From contig JABDMW010000024.1 in the NCBI GenBank assembly GCA_013001295.1, positions 1-64,000 on the forward strand: a DNA stretch of 64,000 bases, given 5' to 3'. A program made the translations under genes and the position numbers. Numbering within the stretch: the stretch's first letter is position 1; each line of letters opens with the position of its first letter. Positions 37,720-46,186 of this stretch are shown here, one piece after another. Below the pieces are notes generated by a model. The model ran no database searches, had not been told where the DNA came from, and worked only from the letters and a program-made list of their open reading frames with translations. This DNA is from Hyphomonadaceae bacterium. Lineage in GTDB: Bacteria; Pseudomonadota; Alphaproteobacteria; Caulobacterales; Maricaulaceae.

Positions 37720-37876
37720 CGAAATACGGGGCGCACATCGCAGCGATTCTTCCCTTCGCTGGATTTCGCAAAGGAAGAATGTACCGGTTCTTGGATCCCT
37801 CAGCGACTGGTACATTCAACCGCCCATAACCTCAGGCGCATCTATCTGGAAAGCAATCTAGACAGGCGCTTTTTTT
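37720..37876 (+). ncRNA. Candidate structured small RNA
   Basis: Three nested or alternative stems can be read directly. CAGCGA (37741-37746) pairs with TCGCTG (37756-37761). A 13-bp stem GAATGTACCGGTT (37777-37789) with GACTGGTACATTC (37805-37817) has only two wobble pairs and a 15-base loop. An alternative 8-bp pairing ATTCTTCC (37746-37753) with GGAAGAAT (37773-37780) would exclude both, a switch-like layout. The region ends in an imperfect hairpin and T7 at 37836-37876. The start is not defined. It does not match 6S, SRP or tmRNA by eye. Confidence 0.45.
37836..37876 (+). terminator. Terminator-like hairpin ending the candidate RNA
   Basis: GCGC (37836-37839) and CTATCT (37842-37847) pair with AGACAG (37860-37865) and GCGC (37866-37869), with a 2-base bulge and one A-C mismatch, directly followed by seven T residues. 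It is an imperfect but plausible intrinsic terminator. Confidence 0.5.
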
Positions 37877-37902
37877 GCTACGGTCGGTTTTGAGGTGTTC
37901 AC

Positions 37903-37946
37903 AAAAAAATCGCCTGCTTCGGGGCGCGAGGCAGGCGATCGTTTTT
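37903..37946. terminator. Bidirectional Rho-independent terminator
   Basis: ATCGCCTGC (37909-37917) pairs perfectly with GCAGGCGAT (37931-37939) around a 13-base loop. T5 follows on the plus strand, and the A7 run at 37903-37909 gives a U tract on the minus strand. It insulates the his promoter region from transcription out of the small-RNA region. Confidence 0.8.
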
Positions 37947-38174
37947 AAATCTCAGCTAAGAGATGCCCCTAAATATGTTAAATGTAACTAATTCGCAACA
38001 TCTTATTGTGCGAACTGATGGTAAAATACCGAAATAATTCATATAGATACCGTCTTAAGTAGTATTTTAGCGGAATAAACCGATGTAAAGCCGAATTTGA
38101 CGGACAACGCTGTCAAATTTTGCCGGCAGTAAGTCGTCGAACGAATCACCTTATTTTTATATTTAAAAACGAAC

Positions 38175-38202
38175 TTGACTCCTTTACGTGTCAATGTATT
38201 AG
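38175..38202 (+). promoter_or_regulatory. Candidate his operon promoter
   Basis: TTGACT (38175-38180) and TATTAG (38197-38202) are spaced by 16 bases and lie 37 bases before the TrpR-like regulator ATG. They are the best sigma-70-like match in the intergenic region. Confidence 0.5.
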
Positions 38203-38215
38203 CGTGTTGGCACGC
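38202..38215. promoter_or_regulatory. Palindrome at the predicted his transcription start
   Basis: GCGTG (38202-38206) and CACGC (38211-38215) form a perfect 5-bp inverted repeat around TTGG, just after the predicted -10 element. Its position would allow a repressor, for example the TrpR-like protein encoded next, to block initiation. This is inference. Confidence 0.35.
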
Positions 38216-38238
38216 TTTGTTTGCATTATGAGATCAAC

Positions 38239-38583
38239 ATGTCCGATAGAGAAATAATAGAGAAAGATCAATTTCCACCAACGCTCGCGCGCCGCCGCGA
38301 ATTGGCGGAAGGGCTTTACGCCGTAATGTCAATTGAAGAGATGGAGCGATTCCTTGTTGATCTGTGTACGCCCGCCGAACTACGGGCTTTGGCCGAGCGG
38401 TGGCATGTCGCTAAACTCCTAGACTCGACCGACCTTTCATATCGAGATATCAATGCAAAAACCGGCGTAAGTACGACGACGATCGGTCGGGTCGCCAGAT
38501 TTTTAAAAGATGAACCACATCAAGGCTACCGAGCCGTGCTGGATCGCCAAGCTAAACAAAAATCAGAAATATCAGAGAAATAA
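38239..38583 (+). CDS. TrpR-like YerC/YecD-family regulator, candidate his repressor
   Basis: The 114-residue protein belongs to the TrpR superfamily. The YerC/YecD pattern is visible: LARRRELAEGLYAVMSIEEM, FLVDLCTPAELRALAERWHV and the HTH LSYRDINAKTGVSTTTIGRV followed by ARFLKD. I chose the ATG at 38239 over an upstream ATG at 38221, since the family starts near this point. It lies one base before the hisG ATG region as first gene of the his operon. In comparative studies TrpR-family genes next to his genes have been proposed as histidine regulators (HisR), so autoregulated control of this operon is likely. Confidence 0.85.
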   Translation: MSDREIIEKDQFPPTLARRRELAEGLYAVMSIEEMERFLVDLCTPAELRALAERWHVAKLLDSTDLSYRDINAKTGVSTTTIGRVARFLKDEPHQGYRAVLDRQAKQKSEISEK

Positions 38584-38584
38584 T

Positions 38585-39469
38585 ATGACAGATCGATTAA
38601 GGATTGCCGTACAAAAAAAAGGCCGCTTGGCCGACGACAGTTTTGACATGCTGAAGAAGTGCGGACTACGGTTTTCCGTGCGCGGTGACGGACTGTTGGC
38701 GCGCGTTAAAAACATGCCGGTCGATCTTTTACTGGTACGTGACGATGATATTCCGGCGTTTGTCGCCAACGGAGCCAGTGATCTCGGAATTGCGGGCGAG
38801 AATGTGCTCGTCGAAGAAGTTCTTCTCTCAAATGGCAAAATGGATGCAGTCATCGATCGCCGACTTGGGTTTTCGCGCTGCAAATTATGTCTTGCGGCAG
38901 ATGCTGACGGTGCGATTCAAATCCCCGCTAATTTATCGGGAACGAAGATCGCAACGACCTATCCGGGCGTACTTCGAAACTATCTAAGTGAACAGGGCAT
39001 TGATGCTAATTGTGTTGAAATGAAAGGGGCTGTTGAGCTGGCCCCCAGTATTGGCATCGCAGACTCTATATGTGATCTGGTTTCCTCCGGCGCGACGCTG
39101 GAGGCCAATGGTTTATCTGCTTTCGAAACGATATTGGAAAGTGAAGCCGTGTTAATCCGCTCAAGCCGCACCCTAAGCCCCGCCAAACAGAATATTTATG
39201 ACAAGCTTGTTAATCGCATTGACGGCGTTATTCGCTCAACCGATTCAAAATACATAATGTTAAACGCACCTGCGTCCGCGATAGATAAAATATCTCAAAT
39301 TTTACCGGGCTCCGATGCGCCGACAATAATTCCGCTTTCAGGCAGCGATGATTTGGTGGCGGTGCAGGCGGTGTGCACAGAAAACGTTTTCTGGGAAACC
39401 CTCGAAGATCTGAAAGCCAATGGCGCGCGTTCTATTCTGGTTTTACCAATCGAAAAGATGATGGGGTAA
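38585..39469 (+). CDS. hisG: ATP phosphoribosyltransferase (long form)
   Basis: The 294-residue enzyme catalyses the first step of histidine synthesis, joining ATP and PRPP. It is the long form with a C-terminal ACT-like regulatory domain (about 225-290), so it needs no HisZ. Motifs include RLRIAVQKKGRLADDSFDML, the ENVLVEE turn, DAICDLV-like DSICDLVSSGATLEANGL and the end FWETLEDLKANGARSILVLP. It is strikingly similar by eye to E. coli HisG, unusual for an alphaproteobacterium. The true start is the ATG at 38585, two bases after the regulator stop. Confidence 0.95.
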   Translation: MTDRLRIAVQKKGRLADDSFDMLKKCGLRFSVRGDGLLARVKNMPVDLLLVRDDDIPAFVANGASDLGIAGENVLVEEVLLSNGKMDAVIDRRLGFSRCKLCLAADADGAIQIPANLSGTKIATTYPGVLRNYLSEQGIDANCVEMKGAVELAPSIGIADSICDLVSSGATLEANGLSAFETILESEAVLIRSSRTLSPAKQNIYDKLVNRIDGVIRSTDSKYIMLNAPASAIDKISQILPGSDAPTIIPLSGSDDLVAVQAVCTENVFWETLEDLKANGARSILVLPIEKMMG

Positions 39470-39471
39470 TC

Positions 39472-40773
39472 GTGCGTATCGTAAACTGGAGCGATTGTGA
39501 CAAGGGGGAACGTGCCAATGTATTGGCGCGGCCAGAGATCCTATCCGATGCCAAAATCCTGAGAAATGTCGATAATATACTTGGAATGGTTCGAGATAGC
39601 GGAGACGCGGCTCTACTCGATCTTACGCTTAAATTTGACGGCATCGTCCTGTCTTCGCTCCGTGTACCTATTAGCGAGAGCGAAGCGGCGTGGAGTGGTT
39701 TGGATTTGCTTGACCAACAGGCGATGCAGACAGCAAAAACCAACATAGAAGCCTTTCATCTCCCGCAGAAACCAAAGCCTCTCAATGTTGAAACTATGCC
39801 TGGGGTTGTGTGTCGGCGCGAACCGCGCGCCCTGGATAGTGCAGGGCTCTATGTTCCTGCAGGGACGGCGCCATTGGTTTCTACATTGATGATGCTGGCT
39901 ATTCCGGCAAAATTGGCCGGTGTGCCCCGTTGTGTTGTAACAACCCCGCCAGGGAAAGACGGGAAAATCGATAAACATGTTTTGGCGGCGGCCCATCTTT
40001 GTGGCGTCGACGAGGTCTATTGTGTTGGCGGTGCTCAAGCGATCGCCGCATTGGCCTTTGGTACGGAGAGTATTGCGAAAGTGGCCAAAATATTTGGCCC
40101 GGGTAATGCGTATGTGTCAACCGCGAAAGCCCGGGTCGCGCAAATGGCCGGAGGCCCTGCCATTGATCTCCCGGCTGGCCCATCCGAAGCCATGGTTCTG
40201 GCCGATGATCAGGCGGATCCGGTATTCGTGGCATCTGATCTTCTGAGCCAAGCCGAACATGATACGATGGCACAAGTTGTCTGCGTGTGTCGGTCGCAAA
40301 AATTCGCGCAGTGCCTGACGGATGAAATCAACAACCAGTTGACCGATCTTCCCCGGCGAAATATTGCAGAGGCGTCATTGGAAAATGGACGGATTATCGT
40401 CGTCAATGATCGAAATACGATGATTGAAATTGCCAATACCTACGCCGCAGAACACTTGATTGTACAAATTGATAAACCCGAAAGCGCTGTGCCGCACATT
40501 CAGAATGCTGGATCTGTTTTCCTGGGTCCGTGGACACCTGAGTCCGTCGGTGATTACGCCAGCGGTACCAATCATACATTACCGACGAATGGCGCAGCGC
40601 GCGCTTACTCCGGTGTGGTGCTTGAAAGCTTCATCAAATATATCAGTGTCCAGCAATTAAGCCGGGCCGGATTAGAAGCTTTGGGCCCCAGCGTAGAACG
40701 CCTTGCGAATATGGAAGGGCTAGAAGCCCACCGTCGGGCCGTCTCACTACGACTGGAAAGGGGAGAGCAATAA
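39472..40773 (+). CDS. hisD: Histidinol dehydrogenase
   Basis: The 433-residue protein oxidises histidinol to histidine in two NAD-dependent steps. It shows the family motifs: VPAGTAPLVSTLMMLAIPAK, the long VYCVGGAQAIAALAFGTESI, the metal/NAD site GPGNAYVSTAKA, IDLPAGPSEAMVLAD and QAEHDTMAQ. The GTG start at 39472 follows the hisG stop by two bases, and an ORF extension upstream would overlap hisG and is rejected. The stop shares a base with the hisC-hisB ATG (TAATG). Confidence 0.95.
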   Translation: MRIVNWSDCDKGERANVLARPEILSDAKILRNVDNILGMVRDSGDAALLDLTLKFDGIVLSSLRVPISESEAAWSGLDLLDQQAMQTAKTNIEAFHLPQKPKPLNVETMPGVVCRREPRALDSAGLYVPAGTAPLVSTLMMLAIPAKLAGVPRCVVTTPPGKDGKIDKHVLAAAHLCGVDEVYCVGGAQAIAALAFGTESIAKVAKIFGPGNAYVSTAKARVAQMAGGPAIDLPAGPSEAMVLADDQADPVFVASDLLSQAEHDTMAQVVCVCRSQKFAQCLTDEINNQLTDLPRRNIAEASLENGRIIVVNDRNTMIEIANTYAAEHLIVQIDKPESAVPHIQNAGSVFLGPWTPESVGDYASGTNHTLPTNGAARAYSGVVLESFIKYISVQQLSRAGLEALGPSVERLANMEGLEAHRRAVSLRLERGEQ

Positions 40774-42413
40774 TGAACTGGCCACATACCATTGCCCGAA
40801 AAGCCATCGTTGACTTTGCCGCTTATTCTGCGCGCGGCGGATCCACGGGTGCTTTGCACCTGGATGCCAACGAATCTCCATGGGCGCCGCCGCCGGTTTC
40901 TTCGACAAAGGAATATAATCGGTATCCGGAACAACAACCAGCCAGTTTACGCGCGCGTCTCGCCGATCTATATGGCGTGAATTCTGATCAAATCATGATC
41001 GGGCGCGGGGCTGATGAGGGGATTGAAGTTTTGCTGCGTACGTTTTGCGAAGCCGGGCAAGACAATATTTTGATTTGCCCGCCGACATTCGGGTATTTTA
41101 AAACTGCGGCTGATATTCAAGGAGCCGGCATTGTCGAGGCGCCCCTGAATGAAGATTTTACCTGGAATAGAGACCAAGTGCTTAAAAGTGCTTCATCGGT
41201 CAATAATCTGAAACTGATTTTTTTATGTTCACCCAACAACCCAACAGGGAATGTGATCGAAGGCGATCTGGTGGAAGCTCTCTGTGAAGCGCACCCAAAT
41301 TCACTGGTCGTTGTTGATGAAGCCTATCAGGAATTTTCAAACGCCATAAGTTACACTGAAAAGCTGACCCAATATCAAAACCTTGTCGTCTTGCGCACGC
41401 TTTCAAAGGTGTATGGACTTGCCGGGGTTCGAACCGGCGTTGCAATCGCTGACCCGCGCGTGATCGATTTGATGCTGAAAGTATTGCCGCCTTACCCGGT
41501 TCCCAGGCCCGTGGAACGCACGGTAATGGCCGCCTTGTCGCCCGCTGCTATGTCCGTACACGCTGCACGGCTTGATGTGTGGAAATCAGAACGTACCCGT
41601 CTGTCCAAATCTCTCATAAATTCTCCTTACGTCAAAACAGTCTATCCATCTCAGGCGAACTTTTTACTGTTGGATATTGCGGATGAGGATGGATTGATCG
41701 CCGAATTGAAAAAACGGCAAGTTAAAATCCGCGATTTTAGAGCCAAAATGCCCGGTAAAATGCGCATCTCGATCGGAACGCCGGAGGAAAATGACATCGC
41801 GATCGCTGCCTTCGGTGTCAGTGTGACTTCAATGCTCCCAGATAGGATCGGGGAAGAACACCGCACAACAAAAGAAACCGACATTGCAATTCGGGTCAAT
41901 CTTGACGATGCTTCGATCACCAAAATTGATACGGGAATCGGGTTCTACGATCATATGCTGGAATCTTTTGCCAAACATGGCGATCTCGGTCTGGTCTTGA
42001 CGTGCAAGGGCGATCTGGAAATTGATCCGCATCACACGATTGAAGATTGCGCGCTTGCGCTCGGCACTGCGCTTAAACGAGCGCTCGGGAATAAGGCGGG
42101 CATTGGACGCTTCGGATTTGTCATGCCCATGGACGAGACCCAGGCCCGGGTGGCCATCGACTTGTCCGGGCGTCCCGCGATGACATTCAAAGGCGAATTT
42201 CCGACGGATCGTGCGGGCGAGTTTCCAGCTGAGATGTGCCCGCATTTCTTCGAAAGCCTTGCCCAAACAATGGGGGCGGCCATTCAAATTGAAGTCGATG
42301 GCGAAAATACTCACCACATGATTGAGGCGAGCTTCAAAGGTGTTGCCAAGGCTTTGGCGCCGGCCTTTAAACGAGAAGGTGACATTATTCCCTCGACCAA
42401 GGGCGTGCTCTAA
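40773..42413 (+). CDS. hisCB: Histidinol-phosphate aminotransferase fused to imidazoleglycerol-phosphate dehydratase
   Basis: One 546-codon frame encodes two enzymes. Residues 1-350 are HisC, a PLP aminotransferase with RGADEGIEVLLRTFCEAGQD, SPNNPTGN and the PLP lysine Lys212 in LRTLSKVYGLAG. Residues 354-546 are HisB dehydratase with TKETDIAIRVNL, GFYDHMLESFAKHG, the metal motif HHTIEDCALALG, RFGFVMPMDE and the end IPSTKGVL. No stop or frameshift separates them; an internal ATG at 41832 has no ribosome site. The HisN phosphatase domain usual in E. coli HisB is missing. Deletion of that domain from an enterobacterial-type hisC-hisB pair would produce exactly this fusion. Confidence 0.92.
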   Translation: MNWPHTIARKAIVDFAAYSARGGSTGALHLDANESPWAPPPVSSTKEYNRYPEQQPASLRARLADLYGVNSDQIMIGRGADEGIEVLLRTFCEAGQDNILICPPTFGYFKTAADIQGAGIVEAPLNEDFTWNRDQVLKSASSVNNLKLIFLCSPNNPTGNVIEGDLVEALCEAHPNSLVVVDEAYQEFSNAISYTEKLTQYQNLVVLRTLSKVYGLAGVRTGVAIADPRVIDLMLKVLPPYPVPRPVERTVMAALSPAAMSVHAARLDVWKSERTRLSKSLINSPYVKTVYPSQANFLLLDIADEDGLIAELKKRQVKIRDFRAKMPGKMRISIGTPEENDIAIAAFGVSVTSMLPDRIGEEHRTTKETDIAIRVNLDDASITKIDTGIGFYDHMLESFAKHGDLGLVLTCKGDLEIDPHHTIEDCALALGTALKRALGNKAGIGRFGFVMPMDETQARVAIDLSGRPAMTFKGEFPTDRAGEFPAEMCPHFFESLAQTMGAAIQIEVDGENTHHMIEASFKGVAKALAPAFKREGDIIPSTKGVL

Positions 42414-43006
42414 TGGATGTGGCAATCGTCGATACGGGATGTGCAAATCTTGCATCTGTGAAATTTGCATTCGACCGGCTGGGCGCGCTAAGCGTGATTA
42501 CACGGGATGCAGATACAATCTATGCGGCACCACGTGTGATTCTACCGGGCGTGGGATCGGCAGGATATGCAATGGACCGGCTGCGCGAAAGAGAGCTGAT
42601 TCCCGTTATTCAAAACCTGGTCCAGCCGGTCATGGGTATTTGTCTGGGTATGCAACTGATCTTTGATTGTTCAGAAGAGGGCGATGTCGACGGTCTCGCA
42701 ATGGTGGACGGAAAAATAGAAGCTTTGGAAACAGGGGATTTACCGTGCCCGCACATGGGGTGGAACACATTGACGGATTTGAAAGATGATCCTTTACTCA
42801 ATGGAGTTGAGGAAAATGCCTATGCTTATTTTGTGCATTCTTTCGCTGCACCTGTTTCAGCCAAAACGCTGGCGTGTTCGACATACGGTACAAAATTCAG
42901 CGCTATTGTGCGACAAGGCAATGTGTATGGATGCCAATTTCATCCAGAACGATCAGGTGAAACCGGCGCTCAAATATTCAGGAATTTTTTAAAGGTGGCA
43001 GCATGA
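42413..43006 (+). CDS. hisH: Imidazole glycerol phosphate synthase, glutamine amidotransferase subunit
   Basis: The 197-residue class-I glutaminase provides ammonia to HisF. The N-terminal VAIVDTGCANLASVKFAFDR, the nucleophile Cys in GICLGMQLIFD and the catalytic His-Pro-Glu in CQFHPERSGETG are visible. The TAATG overlap with the HisC-HisB gene, and a 4-base overlap with hisA, indicate translational coupling in the operon. Confidence 0.96.
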   Translation: MDVAIVDTGCANLASVKFAFDRLGALSVITRDADTIYAAPRVILPGVGSAGYAMDRLRERELIPVIQNLVQPVMGICLGMQLIFDCSEEGDVDGLAMVDGKIEALETGDLPCPHMGWNTLTDLKDDPLLNGVEENAYAYFVHSFAAPVSAKTLACSTYGTKFSAIVRQGNVYGCQFHPERSGETGAQIFRNFLKVAA

Positions 43007-43728
43007 TATTTCCGGCGATTGATTTGATGGATGGGGGATGTGTTCGTTTGTTCAAAGGCGACTTTAACCAACGTACCGACTATGAGCTATCTCCTGTGGA
43101 AATGGCTACAAAATTTGCCGATGCCGGCGCGGAGTGGATTCACGTCGTTGATCTTGACGGCGCTCAATCGGGCCGGGCCGAACAGGCGCCATTGATTATA
43201 GAGATCGCTCAGCAAACCGGATTGAAAATCCAAACCGGCGGCGGAATTCGTGAACTTTCCCAAATTCAAACCCTGCTAAACGGCGGCGTCGAGCGGGTTG
43301 TGATCGGGTCGCTTGCGATCAGTAATCCAGAAATGATTAAATACTGGATGTCTGAACTGGGCCCTGAACGGATTGTGCTGGCCTTGGATGTTATGATCGG
43401 TGATGACGGCGTGCCAAGACCGGCAATCCGCGGGTGGACAGAAGAGTCTGATAAAACACTGTGGCATGTGATCGAGTCCTATTTGCCGTCCGGTCTCAAA
43501 AATATTTTGGTGACCGACATTGCCAGAGACGGCGTCCTGGAAGGGTCGAATGTTGAGCTCTATAAAAAAATCCGCAAGAAGCATCCGAAACTGGATTTGA
43601 TCACATCCGGCGGCGTTGGAAGTTTGAAGGATGTGAAGGCCTTAAAAAAAATTAAACCTGCGGGAATCATCATCGGTAAGGCCTTATATGAAGGCAAGTT
43701 CGACGTAAAACAGGCAATCGCGTGCTAG
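43003..43728 (+). CDS. hisA: ProFAR isomerase
   Basis: The 241-residue TIM-barrel enzyme isomerises the ProFAR aminoaldose to PRFAR. Family motifs are the start [29 protein letters not shown], the phosphate site [12 protein letters not shown] and [12 protein letters not shown] with [10 protein letters not shown]. It overlaps hisH (ATGA) and hisF. Confidence 0.96.
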   Translation: MIFPAIDLMDGGCVRLFKGDFNQRTDYELSPVEMATKFADAGAEWIHVVDLDGAQSGRAEQAPLIIEIAQQTGLKIQTGGGIRELSQIQTLLNGGVERVVIGSLAISNPEMIKYWMSELGPERIVLALDVMIGDDGVPRPAIRGWTEESDKTLWHVIESYLPSGLKNILVTDIARDGVLEGSNVELYKKIRKKHPKLDLITSGGVGSLKDVKALKKIKPAGIIIGKALYEGKFDVKQAIAC

Positions 43729-44489
43729 CCCGAAGAATTATTCCCTGTCTGGATGTGCGCGATGGTCGTGTGGTCAAAGGCGTACAATTTCGAAATCATG
43801 AAGATGTTGGTGATATTCTCGATCTTGCACTTCGGTATCGCGATGAAGGGGCGGATGAGCTGGTTTTCTATGATATTACGGCCAGCGTTGATGACCGGAC
43901 CGTCAGCCCAAAATGGGTCGAGCGCGTATCGGCGATGCTTGATATTCCCTTTTGTGTGGCGGGCGGTATTAAGACGGTCGATGCTGCACGGGCGAGGCTG
44001 GAATGCGGTGCAGATAAAATCTCTGTCAATTCCCCGGCCCTCGAAAGACCAGAGCTGATCAATGAGCTCCATGATGCGTTTGGCAAACAATGCATCGTTG
44101 TCGGCGTGGACAGTTTTGAAGACCAGGGCACATACCGGGTTAAATCCCACACGGGTGACGCGAACAAGACGAAAGAAACGGGCCGGGAAACGTTGGCATG
44201 GATCGAGGAGGCGCAGTCTCGCGGCGCCGGTGAAATCGTTCTTAATTGCATGAACCAGGACGGTGTGCGCAGAGGGTATGATATTGCTCAACTGACTGCC
44301 GTTCGCGCGATTTGCCGGGTTCCGTTAATCGCATCCGGTGGTGCTGGCGCAGTCGAACATTTTGAAGATGTGTTTAAACGAGCAAATGTGGACGGCGCTT
44401 TGGCGGCCAGCGTTTTTCACAAAAACATCATTCCAATCCCGGCGCTCAAGCAAGTGCTCAAGGCTAACGGCATAGAGATACGCATATGA
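43722..44489 (+). CDS. hisF: Imidazole glycerol phosphate synthase, cyclase subunit
   Basis: The 255-residue TIM-barrel protein condenses PRFAR with ammonia from HisH. It has [19 protein letters not shown], the catalytic Asp in [31 protein letters not shown] and the phosphate site [15 protein letters not shown] at 43722 is the start, overlapping hisA by seven bases. Its stop overlaps hisIE by four bases. Confidence 0.96.
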   Translation: MLARRIIPCLDVRDGRVVKGVQFRNHEDVGDILDLALRYRDEGADELVFYDITASVDDRTVSPKWVERVSAMLDIPFCVAGGIKTVDAARARLECGADKISVNSPALERPELINELHDAFGKQCIVVGVDSFEDQGTYRVKSHTGDANKTKETGRETLAWIEEAQSRGAGEIVLNCMNQDGVRRGYDIAQLTAVRAICRVPLIASGGAGAVEHFEDVFKRANVDGALAASVFHKNIIPIPALKQVLKANGIEIRI

Positions 44490-45079
44490 AAATTGATTTT
44501 AAGAAAAGCGATGGCCTTGTTCCCGCAATCGTTCAGGATGCTGATACGCAACAAGTTCTTATGCTGGGGTATATGAACGCTGAAGCGGTTAAGAAAACCC
44601 GCGAAAGCGGTTTTGTGACATTTTACAGTCGATCCCGGCAGACGATTTGGCAAAAGGGAGAAACGTCGGGGAATACGCTCTCCCTCATTGATATGAAAAT
44701 AGATTGCGACCAGGATTCGATCCTCATTCAAGCTCGGCCAGCAGGTCCAACATGTCATTTGGGGACCACATCCTGTTTTGGTGACGAAGGCCCCGAAGGT
44801 CTTGGGTTTTTGGCAGACCTGACCAAGACAATCGAACAGCGACGCGCTGCGGATCCGCAAAGTTCTTATACGGCGTCTTTGTTACAGGGCCCGTTGACGC
44901 GTACAGCTCAAAAAGTTGGAGAGGAGGGCGTCGAGACGGTCATAGCGGCCTTGGCGCAATCCGATGAAGCATTTCTTTCTGAGTCGGCGGATCTGCTTTA
45001 TCACCTCATGGTCTTGCTTGGTGCAAAGGGGCATACATTGCAAGACGTTGTCGCAACCCTAAAAGCACGTTCACATTAA
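44486..45079 (+). CDS. hisI: Bifunctional phosphoribosyl-AMP cyclohydrolase / phosphoribosyl-ATP pyrophosphatase
   Basis: The 197-residue protein joins HisI (about 1-110) and HisE (about 115-197). HisI shows [30 protein letters not shown] and [13 protein letters not shown], HisE shows [26 protein letters not shown] and [13 protein letters not shown]. The fusion and the order are those of E. coli HisIE. Most alphaproteobacteria carry hisI and hisE as separate genes. It is the last gene of the operon. Confidence 0.95.
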   Translation: MKIDFKKSDGLVPAIVQDADTQQVLMLGYMNAEAVKKTRESGFVTFYSRSRQTIWQKGETSGNTLSLIDMKIDCDQDSILIQARPAGPTCHLGTTSCFGDEGPEGLGFLADLTKTIEQRRAADPQSSYTASLLQGPLTRTAQKVGEEGVETVIAALAQSDEAFLSESADLLYHLMVLLGAKGHTLQDVVATLKARSH

Positions 45080-45235
45080 CACCTAACCCGCCTTAATTGT
45101 GCTTGTTCATGGAACGGAAACCATGATCTTACATCCATAATTAACCGCTTTCCTTCACCGCATTTTCACTGCCCTCCTGTAGCTAAACATCAACGGTCAT
45201 ATTGACGAAAATATGGTCGATGCAGGGGGAATAAG
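45080..45235. other. Intergenic region between hisIE and cpaB
   Basis: This 156-base stretch separates the his and cpa operons. A short TCATGG/CCATGA stem (45107-45112, 45121-45126) is visible but no T run follows it. A strong ribosome site AGGGGGA precedes the GTG of cpaB. The cpa promoter must lie here but was not clear. Confidence 0.4.
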
Positions 45236-46186
45236 GTGAGAACCAATACAATAATTACGCTCGGCGCGTCTGCAGCATTCGGAATCCTGGCTATCGTGAT
45301 TGCCCGGGGCTGGGTAAATGATGCGGTCAGCGTTCAATATCAGCAAAGCCGCGCTCAAACAGCAACTGTTTCGGTTCCGAACGTTAAAACCGTTCCGGTG
45401 TTAGTGGCCGACATGGACTTAAATTTCGGCGATCAGTTATCACAACAAAGCGTCCGGCTCGTCGATATGCCTGAAGATGCATTACCGTTTGGAAGCTACT
45501 CAGGATTTGATCAGCTTTTTGTTGACCCAACGCTTCCGACCGTTGCTTTGACCCATATGGTTGCAAACGAGCCCATTCTTGATTTTAAAGTCAGTGGGCC
45601 AGGTGGCCGCGGTTCTCTATCCGCGATTATCGGCGAAGATATGCGCGCCGTTGCTATTCGGGTAAATGATGTGGCGGGCGTCGGCGGTTTCATCGTCCCG
45701 GGTGATTATGTCGACGTCATGATGACACGCGATATGGATCCAACGAAACCTGGTGGCGACAAAGCAACCAGCTTACTCGTACAAAAACTCAAAGTGCTGG
45801 GCACCGATCAAAATAATGATCAACAAGCGGCATCTCCGCAAGTTGTCCAAACAGTTACGCTCGAAGTGAAAAACCAAGAAGCCCAGAAACTTATTCTGGG
45901 AATGACAGTTGGTAAGCTGAGCCTGACATTGCGTCGGGCTGGTGAAACCGACGAGGATCCGACGCAGGTAATTTCTGTCGCTGATTTACAGGACGCGCCA
46001 AGAAAACGATCCGTTGTCAGGCGCGCATCATCCAAGCGTTCAAATTCAAAATCTGTTTCGACCGTAAAACAAACCAGGCAAGGATCTAGTGCACGTGTCA
46101 CCGTTATTCGCGACGGCGAACGTGAACAGGTGAAAGTCAAAAAAGAACCAGAAACACAGCCAAACATGGCGGGAGGATCGCTGTAA
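45236..46186 (+). CDS. cpaB: Flp pilus assembly protein CpaB (RcpC)
   Basis: The 316-residue protein has one N-terminal membrane helix and a SAF-like domain starting near residue 55 (KTVPVLVADMDLNFGDQLS), then a larger RcpC-like domain with VAIRVNDVAGVGGFIVPGDY followed by VDVMMT. The C-terminal tail is basic and rich in Ser, Lys and Arg. CpaB is a periplasmic part of the tad system. The GTG start is preceded by AGGGGGA. The stop is one base before the CpaC ATG. Confidence 0.9.
   Translation: MRTNTIITLGASAAFGILAIVIARGWVNDAVSVQYQQSRAQTATVSVPNVKTVPVLVADMDLNFGDQLSQQSVRLVDMPEDALPFGSYSGFDQLFVDPTLPTVALTHMVANEPILDFKVSGPGGRGSLSAIIGEDMRAVAIRVNDVAGVGGFIVPGDYVDVMMTRDMDPTKPGGDKATSLLVQKLKVLGTDQNNDQQAASPQVVQTVTLEVKNQEAQKLILGMTVGKLSLTLRRAGETDEDPTQVISVADLQDAPRKRSVVRRASSKRSNSKSVSTVKQTRQGSSARVTVIRDGEREQVKVKKEPETQPNMAGGSL

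Larger units (their letters stand above)
37338..38238. other. 0.9-kb intergenic region upstream of the his operon
   Basis: This stretch holds no convincing gene. It includes the promoter side of DUF2141, an AT-rich stem (AAAAAACC at 37658-37665 with GGTTTTTT at 37681-37688), the candidate structured RNA at 37720-37876, a bidirectional terminator at 37903-37946, an 8-bp inverted repeat (TAAAATAC at 38022 with GTATTTTA at 38062), and the candidate his promoter near 38175. A 71-codon ORF over the RNA region looks random and is not called. Confidence 0.6.

Noticed and set aside
37678-37893. A 71-codon ORF in the intergenic region before the his operon
   Set aside because: The start codon is not preceded by a ribosome site, the translation looks random, and the region is better explained by stems that pair as RNA.
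38000-38240. A his leader peptide and attenuator in front of the his operon
   Set aside because: No short ORF with a histidine run or alternating terminator hairpin was found before the TrpR-like gene.
41832-42413. A separate hisB gene starting at an internal ATG in the HisC-HisB frame
   Set aside because: The ATG at 41832 has no ribosome site and no stop codon separates it from HisC, so a fused product is simpler. Internal initiation producing some free HisB is not excluded.
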